A DNA stretch of 64,000 nt from an uncultured Clostridia bacterium (GTDB lineage Bacteria > Bacillota > Clostridia > Christensenellales > Aristaeellaceae), in the NCBI GenBank assembly GCA_947631405.1, contig CANRLC010000002.1, positions 52,083 to 116,082 on the forward strand, written 5' to 3'. The notes under the pieces were generated by a model. That model was not told where the DNA came from, searched no databases, and saw only the letters and a list, made by a program, of their open reading frames with translations. The translations under genes and the position numbers were made by a program. Positions 33,744-42,591 of the stretch are shown here, piece by piece. How positions within the stretch are numbered: position 1 is the stretch's first letter; every line of letters begins with the position of its first letter.

Positions 33744-34613
33744 ATGTACACGATCTTCACGGATTCCTGCGCAGACCTGAACCCCGAGTTCATCAAGCGC
33801 TACGAATCCCTGCGCATCCTGCCGCTCAGCTACACGATGGCGGGAGAGACGCACCCCGACGCGCTTGGCGACGAGGCCAAGACGCACGCCTTCTACGAGC
33901 GGCTGCGCGCGGGGGAGGCCTGCACGACGTCGCAGGTGTCGCCCGCCGAGTTCGTCGAGGCGTACAGGCCCTACGTCGAGCGTGGCGAGCCGCTCCTGTG
34001 CCTGCACTTTTCCTCGGCGCTCTCGGGAACGTACATGTCCGCCTGCATCGCGCGCGACCAGCTTTTAGAGGAGTTCCCGGGCGCGGTGATCGAGGTGGTC
34101 GATACGCTCGCGGCGAGCGCCGGGCAGGGCCTGCTGGTCTACGACGCGCTGGAAAACCGCGCGCTGGGCATGAGCGTGGAGGACAACGCCAAGTGGGTGC
34201 GCGAGCATTTGCAGCAGCTGGCCCACTGGTTCACCGTGGACGACCTGCATTTCCTCAAGCGCGGCGGCCGCTGCTCGCCGTCTGCGGCGTTCTTCGGCTC
34301 GATGCTCAGCATCAAGCCCGTGCTCCACGTCTCCAGCGAGGGCAAGCTGATCGCGCGCTCCAAGGTGCGCGGCCGCAAGCAGGCGCTGCGCGCGCTGGTC
34401 GCGCAGTTTGAGGCGCTGGGCGGCGCACGCGACATGGTCTTCATCAGCCACGGCGATTGCAAGGAGGATGCCGAATTCGTCGCCGGCGAGCTGGTGGAGC
34501 GCTGCGGCTGCCCGCGCGAAAATATCGTCATCAGCCTGATCGGCCCGGTGATCGGCAGCCACTCCGGCCCCGGCACCGTCGCGGTGTTCTTCCACGGCAG
34601 GGATCGCGGCTGA
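33744..34613 (+). CDS. DegV family protein (second copy)
   Basis: 289 residues. 'YTIFTDSCADLNPEFIKRY', 'ACTTSQVSPAEFVEAY', 'LHFSSALSGTYMSACIARD', 'DTLAASAGQGLLV', 'LKRGGRCSPSAAFFGSMLSIKPVLHVSSEGKL' are the standard FakB/DegV blocks, and 'HGDCKEDAEF' and 'IGPVIGSHSGPGT' complete the lobe. Distinct from the 4985 copy, so the two may bind different fatty acids. ATG 33744 has AAAGGA 9 nt upstream. It shares one base with the tadA start (TGATG). Confidence 0.9.
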   Translation: MYTIFTDSCADLNPEFIKRYESLRILPLSYTMAGETHPDALGDEAKTHAFYERLRAGEACTTSQVSPAEFVEAYRPYVERGEPLLCLHFSSALSGTYMSACIARDQLLEEFPGAVIEVVDTLAASAGQGLLVYDALENRALGMSVEDNAKWVREHLQQLAHWFTVDDLHFLKRGGRCSPSAAFFGSMLSIKPVLHVSSEGKLIARSKVRGRKQALRALVAQFEALGGARDMVFISHGDCKEDAEFVAGELVERCGCPRENIVISLIGPVIGSHSGPGTVAVFFHGRDRG

Positions 34614-35065
34614 TGCGCGAGGAGCACATGCGCGAGGCGCTCGCCCAGGCGCGTCAGGCGCTGGAGGAGGGCGAGGTGCCCGTCGGCGCGGCGATCGTGC
34701 TGGACGGGCGAACGATCGCGCTGGCGCACAACGAGCGCGAGCGCACGCAGGATCCGACCGCGCACGCCGAGGTGCTGGCGCTGCGCCGCGCCGCAAAGGC
34801 GCTGGGGAGCCGCCGGTTGACGGGCTGCGCGCTCTACGCGACGCTGGAACCCTGCCCGATGTGCGCGGGCGCGGCGGCGCTCGCGGGCGTGTCCGAGGTG
34901 ATCTTCGGCGCGTATGACCCGCGCGCGGGCTGCGCCGGGAGCGTCTACGTCCTCCCGGAGGATCCCGCGTTTGGCGCGGACGCCGCGTGTACGGGCGGCG
35001 TGCTGGAGGACGAGTGTACGGCGCTGCTCGCGGAATTCTTTGGCGCGCGGCGCGCGCGCCCGTAA
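34613..35065 (+). CDS. tadA: tRNA-specific adenosine deaminase
   Basis: 150 residues. Deaminates A34 of tRNA-Arg(ACG) to inosine. Zinc-dependent deaminase motifs 'PTAHAEVLALR' (HAE) and 'LEPCPMCAGAA' (PCxxC), plus 'YDPRAGCAGSVYVL'. Starts in the TGATG overlap with degV. The gap to lysA shows a promoter and hairpin rather than an SRP RNA gene, which sometimes follows tadA in Firmicutes. Confidence 0.94.
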   Translation: MREEHMREALAQARQALEEGEVPVGAAIVLDGRTIALAHNERERTQDPTAHAEVLALRRAAKALGSRRLTGCALYATLEPCPMCAGAAALAGVSEVIFGAYDPRAGCAGSVYVLPEDPAFGADAACTGGVLEDECTALLAEFFGARRARP

Positions 35066-35093
35066 GGCGCGGCATTTTGGCGCGTCCTGCCTC

Positions 35094-35122
35094 TTGACAG
35101 GGCGCGCTTTTGCGTGTAGAGT
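35094..35122 (+). promoter_or_regulatory. Promoter of lysA
   Basis: Consensus TTGACA (35094-35099), 17-nt spacer, TAGAGT (35117-35122). Confidence 0.8.
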
Positions 35123-35140
35123 GAGACCTATCCATTTGGC

Positions 35141-35161
35141 CCCGCAACCGTTGCTTGCGGG
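35141..35161 (+). promoter_or_regulatory. Hairpin abutting the lysA RBS
   Basis: CCCGCAA pairs with TTGCGGG around a 7-nt loop; its last G is the first base of the GAGGGAGG ribosome binding site. Too small to be a lysine riboswitch. Confidence 0.4.
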
Positions 35162-35173
35162 AGGGAGGCTTCC

Positions 35174-36436
35174 ATGTTTGACAAAAGGCCATTTCTGACG
35201 CTCCAAAAGGCGCGCGAGATCGCTGCGGTCACGCCGACGCCCTTTCACATCTACGATGAGGCGGGCATCCGCCGCACGGCGCGCGCGCTTTGCGATGCGT
35301 TCCGCTGGAATCCCGGCTTTAAGGAGTATTTCGCCGTCAAGGCGACGCCCAATCCCGCGATCCTGCGCCTGCTGCGCGAGGAGGGCTGCGGCGTGGACTG
35401 CTCGTCGCTGACCGAGCTGATGCTCGCCGGGGCGTCGGGCTTTCAGGGGGAGGAGATCATGTTCTCCTCCAACAACACGACCGAGGAGGAGTTCGCCCGC
35501 GCGCACGCGCAGGGCGCGATCATCAATCTGGACGACGTCACGCTCATCGAGACGCTCGAGCGCGCGTGCGGCGTGCCGGAGACGGTCTGCTGCCGCTTCA
35601 ACCCCGGCGGGTCGTTCTCCATCGGCAACGAGATCATGGATCAGCCGCGCGAGGCCAAGTACGGCATGACGCGCGAGCAGCTCGCGCAGGCATTCCGCGC
35701 GCTGAAAAAGAAGGGCGCGCGCCGCTTCGGCCTGCACGCCTTTCTGGCCAGCAACACGCTGACGAACGCCTACTATCCCGTATTGGCGCGCATGCTCTTT
35801 ACCGCCGCGGTGGAGCTTTCCCGCGAGACGGGCGTGTGCATCGCGTTCATCAACCTCTCCGGCGGCATCGGCATCCCGTACAGGCCGGGGGAGCAGCAAA
35901 ACGACATCGCGCAGATCGGCGAGCAGGTGCGAAGCGCGTATGAGGAGATCCTCGTGCCCGCCGGGCTGGGCGACGTGGCGATCTACACGGAGCTGGGGCG
36001 CTACATGCTCGGCCCCAACGGCGCGCTCGTCACCACGGCGACGCACGAGAAGCACATCTACAAGGAGTACGTCGGCGTGGACGCGTGCGCCTGCAACCTG
36101 ATGCGCCCGGCGATGTACGGCGCGTACCACCACATCACCGTGCTGGGCAAGGAGGACGCGCCCTGCGATCACGTCTACGACGTGGTGGGCAGCCTGTGCG
36201 AAAACAACGACAAGTTCGCCATCGACCGCCGCCTGCCCAAGATCGAGCGGGGCGATCTGCTCTACATCCACGACACGGGCGCGCACGGCTTCTCGATGGG
36301 CTACAACTACAACGGCAAGCTGCGCAGCGCCGAGCTGCTTCTGCGCGAGAACGGCGACGTGGAGCTGATCCGCCGCGCGGAGACCCCGGCGGACTACTTT
36401 GCGACGCTCGACGTGACGGGCCTACGATTCGAGTAG
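35174..36436 (+). CDS. lysA: Diaminopimelate decarboxylase
   Basis: 420 residues. Decarboxylates meso-diaminopimelate to lysine with pyridoxal phosphate. PLP-binding Lys in 'YFAVKATPNPAILRLL', 'GCGVDCSSLTELMLA', 'INLSGGIGIPYRPGEQ', 'ELGRYMLGPNGALVT', 'GSLCENNDKFA' and the active-site 'DTGAHGFSMGYNYNGKLR'. The conserved Cys in 'GSLCENND' donates across the dimer. Own promoter; the following small P-loop gene is close enough to be in the same transcript. Confidence 0.93.
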   Translation: MFDKRPFLTLQKAREIAAVTPTPFHIYDEAGIRRTARALCDAFRWNPGFKEYFAVKATPNPAILRLLREEGCGVDCSSLTELMLAGASGFQGEEIMFSSNNTTEEEFARAHAQGAIINLDDVTLIETLERACGVPETVCCRFNPGGSFSIGNEIMDQPREAKYGMTREQLAQAFRALKKKGARRFGLHAFLASNTLTNAYYPVLARMLFTAAVELSRETGVCIAFINLSGGIGIPYRPGEQQNDIAQIGEQVRSAYEEILVPAGLGDVAIYTELGRYMLGPNGALVTTATHEKHIYKEYVGVDACACNLMRPAMYGAYHHITVLGKEDAPCDHVYDVVGSLCENNDKFAIDRRLPKIERGDLLYIHDTGAHGFSMGYNYNGKLRSAELLLRENGDVELIRRAETPADYFATLDVTGLRFE

Positions 36437-36452
36437 AGAAGGGGGCGGCTCC

Positions 36453-36932
36453 GTGGGCAAGGTGATCCTCATCTGCGGGCGCATCGCCGGCGGCAAGAGC
36501 GTCTACGCGCGGCGGCTGTGCGAGGGCGGCCGCGCTGTCGCGCTCTCCATCGACGAGGTGATGCTCGCGGTGTTCGGCCAGCACGCGGGCGACATGCACG
36601 ACGTGTACGCCTCGCGCATCGAGGGCTATCTGCTGGGGAAGGCGGAGGAGCTTGCGCGCGCCGGGGTGGACGTCGCGCTCGACTGGGGGCCTTGGACGCG
36701 CGCGGGCCGCGCCGCACTGCGCGAGCGCTTTGCCTCGCGCGGCATCCCCTTCGAGACGCACTGCGTCTGCGTGGACGACAAGACGTGGCGCGCGCGGCTC
36801 GAGGGCCGCAACCGCGCGGTGACCGACGGACGGGAAAACGCCTACTACGTCGACGAAAACATCATGCAAAAATTCCTCGCCCGCTACGAGGAGCCGGGCG
36901 AGGAGGAGATCGACGTCTGGGTGTGCTCGTGA
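36453..36932 (+). CDS. P-loop NTPase/kinase (AAA_33 type)
   Basis: 159 residues. Walker A 'CGRIAGGKS', 'LSIDEVMLAVFG' (Walker B-like Asp-Glu), 'DWGPWTRAGRAALRERF' and a lid-like 'WRARLEGRNRAV'. It resembles small kinases such as shikimate/adenylyl-sulfate or zeta-toxin-like phosphotransferases, without a specific substrate signature. GTG start after GAAGGGGGCGG. It ends 3 nt from the stop of the convergent serine hydrolase, without a terminator between them. Confidence 0.72.
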   Translation: MGKVILICGRIAGGKSVYARRLCEGGRAVALSIDEVMLAVFGQHAGDMHDVYASRIEGYLLGKAEELARAGVDVALDWGPWTRAGRAALRERFASRGIPFETHCVCVDDKTWRARLEGRNRAVTDGRENAYYVDENIMQKFLARYEEPGEEEIDVWVCS

Positions 36933-36935
36933 AGG

Positions 36936-38159
36936 TCACAGCCAGCCCAGCTTGCGCATGCGCGCCTCGATGGGCGCGTGCAGGCGCTCGTCCTTGAAAT
37001 AGACGTATTGCGCGGAGGACGGGACGCTCCGCCCGTCCGGCCAGAGCACCGTGCCGACGCCGCGCGCATCGAAGCGCAGCCCCGGCGGCTCAAACCCCGG
37101 CGCGGGCGCGATGCGCGTCACGCGCGCGTGGCAGCGGTTGCCCAGAAACAGCACGAAGCGCCCCATGGCCGGGCACAGGGACAGGTGATTGCCCGTGAAG
37201 CCGCTCAGGCCGATGCTCGGCGCGTCCATCCACGGCGGCACCTCGCTGAGCCGCTGCACCGGGTGCTTGGCGAAGCACAGGTAGCCCAGCGACTGGCGGC
37301 GCGTGCCGTCGCCGTTGTCGCGGCCCGTGCGATCCACGCCGATCTCGGCGAGCAGCGCGGGGGAGAGCAGCTCGCCGCGCAGCAGCGCCTGCGCGAAGCG
37401 CACCATGTCCGCGCGCGTGGAGAACAGCCCGGCGTGCCCGCACAGGTCGCGCCCGCCGCATGATAAGCGGCGCGCCTTCGGGTCGTGAACGGCCCCGGGC
37501 GTCGCGTCCTCGCGCAAAAGGTAGCGGTCGCCCTCGATGCGGTGCTCGTAACCGGTGCAGACGCAGCGGGGCAGCGCCTCCTGCGGCACGAGGGAAAACG
37601 TCTCGCGCATCCCGGCGGGGGCGAGGATGCGCTCGCGGATGACCTCATCAAGCGGCAGGCCCGTCTTCGCTTCGACGACGTACTTGATGACCATCGCGTT
37701 GATGTCCGAATAGGCGCGCACGCGGAGCGGTTCCCGCCGCTCGCAGGAAAACAGGCGGCGCAGCCCCTCCTCGCGGGTGGGCGCGTCGTCGATGCGCCCC
37801 GGGGTCAGCAGGCCCGCGGTAAAGCCCATCACGTCGCCGACGGGGACGTCCCGCAGGCCGGTAAAGCGGCGGTCGATGTCGCCGACGTTCTCCTGCAGCG
37901 AGAGCGCGCCGCGCTCCACGAGCTGCATCGCCGCGACCGCCGTAAACAGCTTGGTCAGCGAGGCGAGGTCAAAGAGGCTGTCCTCGGCGAGCGGGCGCAC
38001 GCAAGGGATAAAGCGCCCGTCCGCGCCCCGCGCGACCTCCTGCGCGCGGCCGTAGAGCGCGGTTTCGCTTTGCGTCCGCGTGCCGTAGGCCACGCTGATG
38101 CCTGTGAGCATGCGCGTCTCGTCGCAGAGGAAGCGCATGTTTTCGCGTAGGGTCTGCAA
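36936..38159 (-). CDS. Serine hydrolase of the beta-lactamase/PBP-C family
   Basis: 407 residues. SxxK catalytic motif in 'DLASLTKLFTAVAAMQLVERGALSL', second motif Tyr in 'VRAYSDINAMVIKYVVE' (YSD in place of YSN), and 'GHAGLFSTRADMVRFAQALL' near the third motif. The family includes D-aminopeptidases, esterases and PBP4*-like proteins; no signal peptide, so cytosolic action is likely. TTG 38159 is chosen because AAAGGAG lies 8 nt upstream on the minus strand; the longer ORF crosses the divergent gene region. Divergent from the M20 peptidase gene, with 61 nt between. Confidence 0.82.
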   Translation of the reverse strand: MQTLRENMRFLCDETRMLTGISVAYGTRTQSETALYGRAQEVARGADGRFIPCVRPLAEDSLFDLASLTKLFTAVAAMQLVERGALSLQENVGDIDRRFTGLRDVPVGDVMGFTAGLLTPGRIDDAPTREEGLRRLFSCERREPLRVRAYSDINAMVIKYVVEAKTGLPLDEVIRERILAPAGMRETFSLVPQEALPRCVCTGYEHRIEGDRYLLREDATPGAVHDPKARRLSCGGRDLCGHAGLFSTRADMVRFAQALLRGELLSPALLAEIGVDRTGRDNGDGTRRQSLGYLCFAKHPVQRLSEVPPWMDAPSIGLSGFTGNHLSLCPAMGRFVLFLGNRCHARVTRIAPAPGFEPPGLRFDARGVGTVLWPDGRSVPSSAQYVYFKDERLHAPIEARMRKLGWL

Positions 38160-38220
38160 GGCGATCGCTCCTTTCGCGGGGCGGGATGATATACAAAGAC
38201 AGGAATCGGAGGAATGGGGC

Positions 38221-39360
38221 ATGCAGGCGAGGAAGCTGAGTAAGGCGGACGAGGAGCGCGTCGAGCGCGCGCAGGGGGAAATGATCGAGCTGATCCGCGC
38301 GCTTTGCGCCATTCCCGCGCCCAGCGGACGCGAGGAGCGCCGCGCGGAATTCATTCGCGACTGGTTTGCGCAGCGCGGCATGCGCGCCGAGATCGACGCG
38401 GCGAAGAACGCGCTTTATCCCGTGGCGCTTGACCGCTTCGAGGACGTCGTCGTGATCGCGGCGCACACGGACACCGTCTTCCCCGATTTGGAGCCGATGC
38501 CCTTCGCGCAGGGAAACGGGCGGCTGTGCTGCCCCGGCGTGGGAGACGACACCGCCAACGTCGCGGCGCTGATGCTCCTCGCCGAGATGCTGAAGGGGCG
38601 CAGCCCGCGCTGCGGCGTGCTCTTCGCGTTCGACGCGGGCGAGGAGGGGCTGGGCAACCTGCGCGGCGCGCGCGAGATCATGCGCGCCTACGGCCCGCGC
38701 GTGCGCGCGTTCATCGCGCTGGACGGGCAGACCGACGCCGTCTGCGCGCGGGCGGTCGGCTCCACGCGCTACCGCATTGCCGCGCAGACGCGCGGCGGCC
38801 ACAGCTACTCGAATTTCGGCGAGCGAAACGCCATCGCCGTGCTCTCGGAGCTGGTCTGCGCGCTCTACGCGCAGCCGCTGCCGAAGGCGCAGGGCGCGAC
38901 GACGACCTACAACGTGGGCCGCATCGAGGGCGGCACGTCGGTGAACGCCATCGCCCAGCGCGCACAGATGCTCTATGAGTTCCGCTCGGACGACGAGGGC
39001 TGCCTCGCCGCGATGCGCGCGCAGCTCGAGGCGCTGCTCCGCGCACACGCGAAGAGCGACGCGCGGCTGACCTGCGAGGCGATCGGCGAGCGCCCCTGCG
39101 GGCGGCGGGAGATCGCGCAGGCGCAGCGCCGGCTTGAGGCGGCCTGCGTGGACGCGCTGCGCCGCTACGCGGGCGCTTCGCCCGAGATCGGCGCGGGTTC
39201 CACCGACTGCAACATCCCGCTGTCGATGGGCGTGCCCGCGGCCTGCTTTGGCGTCTATCGGGGCGAGGGCGCGCACACGCGCGAGGAATGGATCGACACG
39301 GCGTCGCTCTGCGGCGGCATGAAGGCCGCGCTCAGCGTGCTGCTGGGATTTTACGCGTGA
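38221..39360 (+). CDS. M20-family metallopeptidase
   Basis: 379 residues. Zinc-binding blocks 'VVVIAAHTDTVFP' (HxD), 'CCPGVGDDTANVAALMLLAEML' (bridging Asp), 'DAGEEGLGNLRGAREIM' (catalytic EE), a dimerisation lid with 'RTGGHSYSNFGERNA'-like text (here RGGHSYSN), and C-terminal His 'GAHTREEWID'. Probably a peptidase or amidase of the tripeptidase/carboxypeptidase G2 type. ATG 38221 has GGAGG 9 nt upstream. Confidence 0.9.
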   Translation: MQARKLSKADEERVERAQGEMIELIRALCAIPAPSGREERRAEFIRDWFAQRGMRAEIDAAKNALYPVALDRFEDVVVIAAHTDTVFPDLEPMPFAQGNGRLCCPGVGDDTANVAALMLLAEMLKGRSPRCGVLFAFDAGEEGLGNLRGAREIMRAYGPRVRAFIALDGQTDAVCARAVGSTRYRIAAQTRGGHSYSNFGERNAIAVLSELVCALYAQPLPKAQGATTTYNVGRIEGGTSVNAIAQRAQMLYEFRSDDEGCLAAMRAQLEALLRAHAKSDARLTCEAIGERPCGRREIAQAQRRLEAACVDALRRYAGASPEIGAGSTDCNIPLSMGVPAACFGVYRGEGAHTREEWIDTASLCGGMKAALSVLLGFYA

Positions 39361-39371
39361 GGTGCAGAGGA

Positions 39372-39848
39372 ATGAAACGCGAAGAAGCCGGGCCGTCCCT
39401 CGTGATCGAAACGCCCATCGGGCCGCTGCGCCTGACCGAGGACGGCGGCGCGCTGTGCGCCGTGCGCCTGATCCCCGGCGCAAAGCCCGGCGGCGAGGGA
39501 ACGCCGCTGCTTTGGGAGGCGGCGCGCCAGCTTGACGCGTACTTTGCGGGGGCGCTCCGCGCGTTCGATCTACCGATCTCCCCGCGCGGCACGCCCTTCG
39601 AGCTGCGCGTCTGGCAGGCGCTGCGGGCCATCCCCTACGGGCAGACGCGCGCCTACGGCGGGATCGCGGCGGCAATTGGGCGGCCGACGGCGTGCCGCGC
39701 GGTCGGCGGCGCGTGCGGGCGCAATCCGCTGCTCATCGTGACGCCCTGCCACAGGGTGGTGGGCGCGGGCGGCAAGCTCACGGGCTTTGCGGCGGGGCTT
39801 TGCGCCAAGCGCGCGCTGCTCTCGCTCGAATCCGGCGTGGGGGCATAA
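39372..39848 (+). CDS. ogt: Methylated-DNA-protein-cysteine methyltransferase
   Basis: 158 residues. Repairs O6-methylguanine by suicidal transfer to the cysteine of 'VTPCHRVVG'; 'IPYGQTRAYGGIAAAIGRPTACRAVGGACGRNP' is the DNA-binding helix-turn-helix with its arginine finger. The usual length for Ogt. Begins 12 nt after the M20 peptidase gene, so probably co-transcribed. Ends at a bidirectional terminator. Confidence 0.94.
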   Translation: MKREEAGPSLVIETPIGPLRLTEDGGALCAVRLIPGAKPGGEGTPLLWEAARQLDAYFAGALRAFDLPISPRGTPFELRVWQALRAIPYGQTRAYGGIAAAIGRPTACRAVGGACGRNPLLIVTPCHRVVGAGGKLTGFAAGLCAKRALLSLESGVGA

Positions 39849-39853
39849 CAGGG

Positions 39854-39883
39854 AAAAGGGGCGCAAACCGCGCCCTTTTTTTT
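39854..39883. terminator. Bidirectional terminator between ogt and the zinc-ribbon gene
   Basis: AAAAGGGGCGC pairs with GCGCCCTTTTT around AAACC, followed by more T residues; it works in both directions for the convergent genes. It touches the TAA of the minus-strand gene. Confidence 0.9.
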
Positions 39884-41855
39884 ATTCCTTCAGATAGGTG
39901 TATCGCACGGTCAGCCGGGGCATGGAATCGTACAGGCCGTAGACGTCGCCGTAGATCTGATAGGTTTCGCCCAGCTCCCACGTCGTCTTGGAGCTGTTTT
40001 CCAGCAGCACCTGCCGGGCGAGCGCGCCGTCGCCGATGGACATCACGGCGAGCTGCGGCGCGTCGCTGATGATGCGCTCGATGCGGCCCTCGCCGACGTA
40101 GATCTGCCCCTTGCGCAGGGTGATGTAGTTGATGAGGTCGGTGTAGCCGTCCTCCAAACTCCACGCGCGGCGGGTGTAGATGTCCTCGTTGGGCATGTAG
40201 TAGACGGTGTGGGTGATGACCGAATCCGCGCGGTTTTCGTAGGAGGCGCGGATGACCACGTCGTTGTTGCCCAGCTCGGTAAAGATGGGCCTGAAGCTGA
40301 ACGCACCCGTGTCGGGGTTGACCTCCAGCTCCTTGTGCGGGAACTCGACGGTGATGGTCGCGCCGGGTAGGGTCGTCCCGGTGATCAGCGGCTGGTTTTC
40401 GGGGTCTTCCGGCTCGTAGTTCCATTCCACGAGCACGGTCGGGGAAAGCTCCAGCGGGATCTCCTGCGGCTTGCGGTTGAGGGTGATCTCCATCTTGTTT
40501 TCGCGGCAGTAGCGGCTCTTGACGGAGATGGAGATCGTGTTCGCGCCGACGGGCAGCACCTGCACGTTCTTGGAGACGTTGCCCGTCTTGCGGATGAGCG
40601 TGGAGACGTTCGTGCCGTCGATGACGACGGTGGAACCCGGCTGCACGTTCAGGCGCACCTCGAAGATGGAGACGTCCACGTCGGCGACGGTGGTCGCGGG
40701 GTTGAGCAGATAGACGGGGGAGAGCGGCACGTCGATGGTGAACTCCACGGGTTCGAGCTGGAATCGCTCGCTCGACGAGGTGCTGATGGTCGGCGTGATG
40801 GTCACGTCCATCGTGTCCGTCTCAACGGGCACGGCGTAGGTGGAAAACTCCGTGTCGTACCACATGTAGTCGGGAATCTCCACCGCGACCTTTCCGTCGG
40901 CGATGACGTAGGAGCTTTGCGTTTCGATCAGGTAGACGGTCGCGTTCTCCCGGCCGTAGATGGTGATCGTGTGCGAGGGATGGCCGTCCTCGGTCTCGCC
41001 CGCCGTCAGCTCTACGCGCGTCTCGTTGTCGTTGCGCACCTGAATGCCCTGATTCATGACGAAGCGCCGCGCCGCAAACACGCCGCCCGCGCCCACGGCG
41101 AAGCAGCACAGCAGCGCGAGGAGCGCCTTGCCGATCACGCGCGCGGCGCTCTGCCTGCGGCGCACGCCCGCGCTGTAGCTCTCGTAGGCGTCGCGCGAGG
41201 CCGCGCGGGTCTGGATGCGGCGGGGCAGGTAGTCCTCGTCCGTGAGCGCCGCCTGATCGCCGCGCTCCGGCGTGAAGCCGTCGTAGAAGATCGGCGCGTC
41301 CTCGTCGTCCACATAGGTGAGCGGGCGCTCGGAGGCGTCGGAGAAGGTGCCGTAGGGGCTTTCCTGCGGGCGATGGGCGCCGGTGCGCGGCGGCTCCTCG
41401 CCCAGATACGCGCTCTGTCGCGCCGCCTGCCTGTGCCGGATGACCGCGCTGTCCCCGGCGTAGGCGGAGGGCATGTCGTCCGCCTCGGGCACGGGGCGAA
41501 TGATCTCCGCCTCGCGCACGGAGCGGCGCATGCGCTCGGCTTGTTCCTTCATCTGGCGGATGCGCTGCGCGCCCGCCTCGCGGCGGCGCTGCAATTCCTC
41601 CAGCTCGTCCGTGAGCGCCGCGCGGTCTAAGCGCTCCGGGTCGTAGGCGGCGTCGTCTTGCGCGTCGCCCGGCGGCGTCTGCGGGATGTCGGTATCGTGC
41701 TCGTCGAACGCGATGACCTGCAATTCGGGCTTTTTTTCGTGCATGGCGGCTTCCCAGTCCGCCGGCGCGGCGCTCTGCTCGGGCAGCGGCGCGCCGCAGC
41801 GGGTACACTTGGGCAGATAAGCGGCGTTCCACGCGCCGCACTGGGGACACTTCAT
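39882..41855 (-). CDS. Zinc-ribbon membrane protein with extracellular beta-sandwich repeats
   Basis: 657 residues. N-terminal zinc ribbon 'CPQCGAWNAAYLPKCTRCG' (four Cys), a long charged and probably disordered cytosolic part with a coiled coil (about 75-120), a single membrane helix near residue 240 ('ARVIGKALLALLCCFAVGAGGVFAARRF'), then about 390 extracellular residues with repeated beta-strand blocks: three or more Ig/bacterial Ig-like modules ('NVQPGSTVVIDGTNVS', 'TTLPGATITVEFPHKELEVNPDTGAFSF' with PEGA-like and BIg features). Function unknown; an envelope sensor or scaffold is plausible. Start ATG 41855 follows GGAGG by 12 nt. Confidence 0.75.
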   Translation of the reverse strand: MKCPQCGAWNAAYLPKCTRCGAPLPEQSAAPADWEAAMHEKKPELQVIAFDEHDTDIPQTPPGDAQDDAAYDPERLDRAALTDELEELQRRREAGAQRIRQMKEQAERMRRSVREAEIIRPVPEADDMPSAYAGDSAVIRHRQAARQSAYLGEEPPRTGAHRPQESPYGTFSDASERPLTYVDDEDAPIFYDGFTPERGDQAALTDEDYLPRRIQTRAASRDAYESYSAGVRRRQSAARVIGKALLALLCCFAVGAGGVFAARRFVMNQGIQVRNDNETRVELTAGETEDGHPSHTITIYGRENATVYLIETQSSYVIADGKVAVEIPDYMWYDTEFSTYAVPVETDTMDVTITPTISTSSSERFQLEPVEFTIDVPLSPVYLLNPATTVADVDVSIFEVRLNVQPGSTVVIDGTNVSTLIRKTGNVSKNVQVLPVGANTISISVKSRYCRENKMEITLNRKPQEIPLELSPTVLVEWNYEPEDPENQPLITGTTLPGATITVEFPHKELEVNPDTGAFSFRPIFTELGNNDVVIRASYENRADSVITHTVYYMPNEDIYTRRAWSLEDGYTDLINYITLRKGQIYVGEGRIERIISDAPQLAVMSIGDGALARQVLLENSSKTTWELGETYQIYGDVYGLYDSMPRLTVRYTYLKE

Positions 41856-41974
41856 AAGACGGCCTGACCTCCAAAGGGCGTAGCTCGCCCGGCGCTTTGC
41901 CGGACGCATATCTTTTTTATAATTCGCCGGGCAGGCGCAAATTCCTTTATTTCGCCGTGAGTCAGCGCAAAGGC

Positions 41975-42004
41975 TTGTCCTGCGGCGGGGTTTGGTGGTA
42001 TAAT
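41975..42004 (+). promoter_or_regulatory. Promoter of the 42038 gene
   Basis: TTGTCC (41975-41980), 18-nt spacer, TATAAT (41999-42004) preceded by TGG, an extended -10. Confidence 0.78.
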
Positions 42005-42037
42005 ACCCGGTAAGAAGCGGGAGGAGGCATTTTTGCT

Positions 42038-42571
42038 ATGATGGATAACTTCAAAGAGGAGATCGTCTCGCGGCGCAATTCGCTCTTGCCGAACGTCCTC
42101 TACGTCCTCGCATGGGTGATGATCGTCCTGTTCGGCCTGTACGCGCTGATGATGTTCCAGTTCGTCTTTCTGGCGTTCAGCGTGCCGACGCTGCTCGTCT
42201 TCCTCGTCAGCGCCGCGTGCGCCGTGCTGCTGTTCCTCTACAAGGATCACCTCAAGGTGGAGTACGAGTACACCTTCACCAACGGCTCGCTCGATTTCGC
42301 CAAGGTGATGCGCAATTCCAGCCGCAAGGAGCTGGGCAGCATGAACGTGCAGAACGTCACCGCCTGCGGCCACGTCGCGCACGATAGCTTCCAGCGCTAC
42401 CTGTCGATGAAGAACGTCGATCGAAAGAACTGGTTTCTCAACCGGGACGGCAACCTGTTCTACTTCTACTACGTCAAGAACGACGCCGGGCACATGATCA
42501 TCATCGAGCCGACCGAGGAGCTGGTGGAGATGATCCGCCGCTACCTGCCCGTCGGCGTCTATCAGGGCTGA
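42038..42571 (+). CDS. Small membrane protein (DUF6106-like)
   Basis: 177 residues. Two closely spaced hydrophobic helices (about 19-40 and 44-64: 'VLYVLAWVMIVLFGLYALMMFQFVFLAFSVPTLLVFLVSAACAVLLFLY'), then a soluble domain of 110 residues with beta-strand/helix pattern ('YEYTFTNGSLDFAKVMRNSSRKEL', 'LFYFYYVKNDAGHMIIIEPTEELVEMIRRYLP'). This matches an uncharacterised clostridial family found next to cysteine desulfurase/thiI. The soluble part looks like a PH-like or DUF domain. RBS GGGAGGAGG; second codon ATG 42041 may also be used. Confidence 0.72.
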   Translation: MMDNFKEEIVSRRNSLLPNVLYVLAWVMIVLFGLYALMMFQFVFLAFSVPTLLVFLVSAACAVLLFLYKDHLKVEYEYTFTNGSLDFAKVMRNSSRKELGSMNVQNVTACGHVAHDSFQRYLSMKNVDRKNWFLNRDGNLFYFYYVKNDAGHMIIIEPTEELVEMIRRYLPVGVYQG

Positions 42572-42591
42572 GCGCGCCGGGGGAGCATCCA

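Noticed and set aside
35066-35173. SRP RNA (ffs) gene between tadA and lysA
   Set aside because: The gap is about 108 nt and is occupied by the lysA promoter and a 7-bp hairpin; no SRP Alu or GNAR loop was seen.
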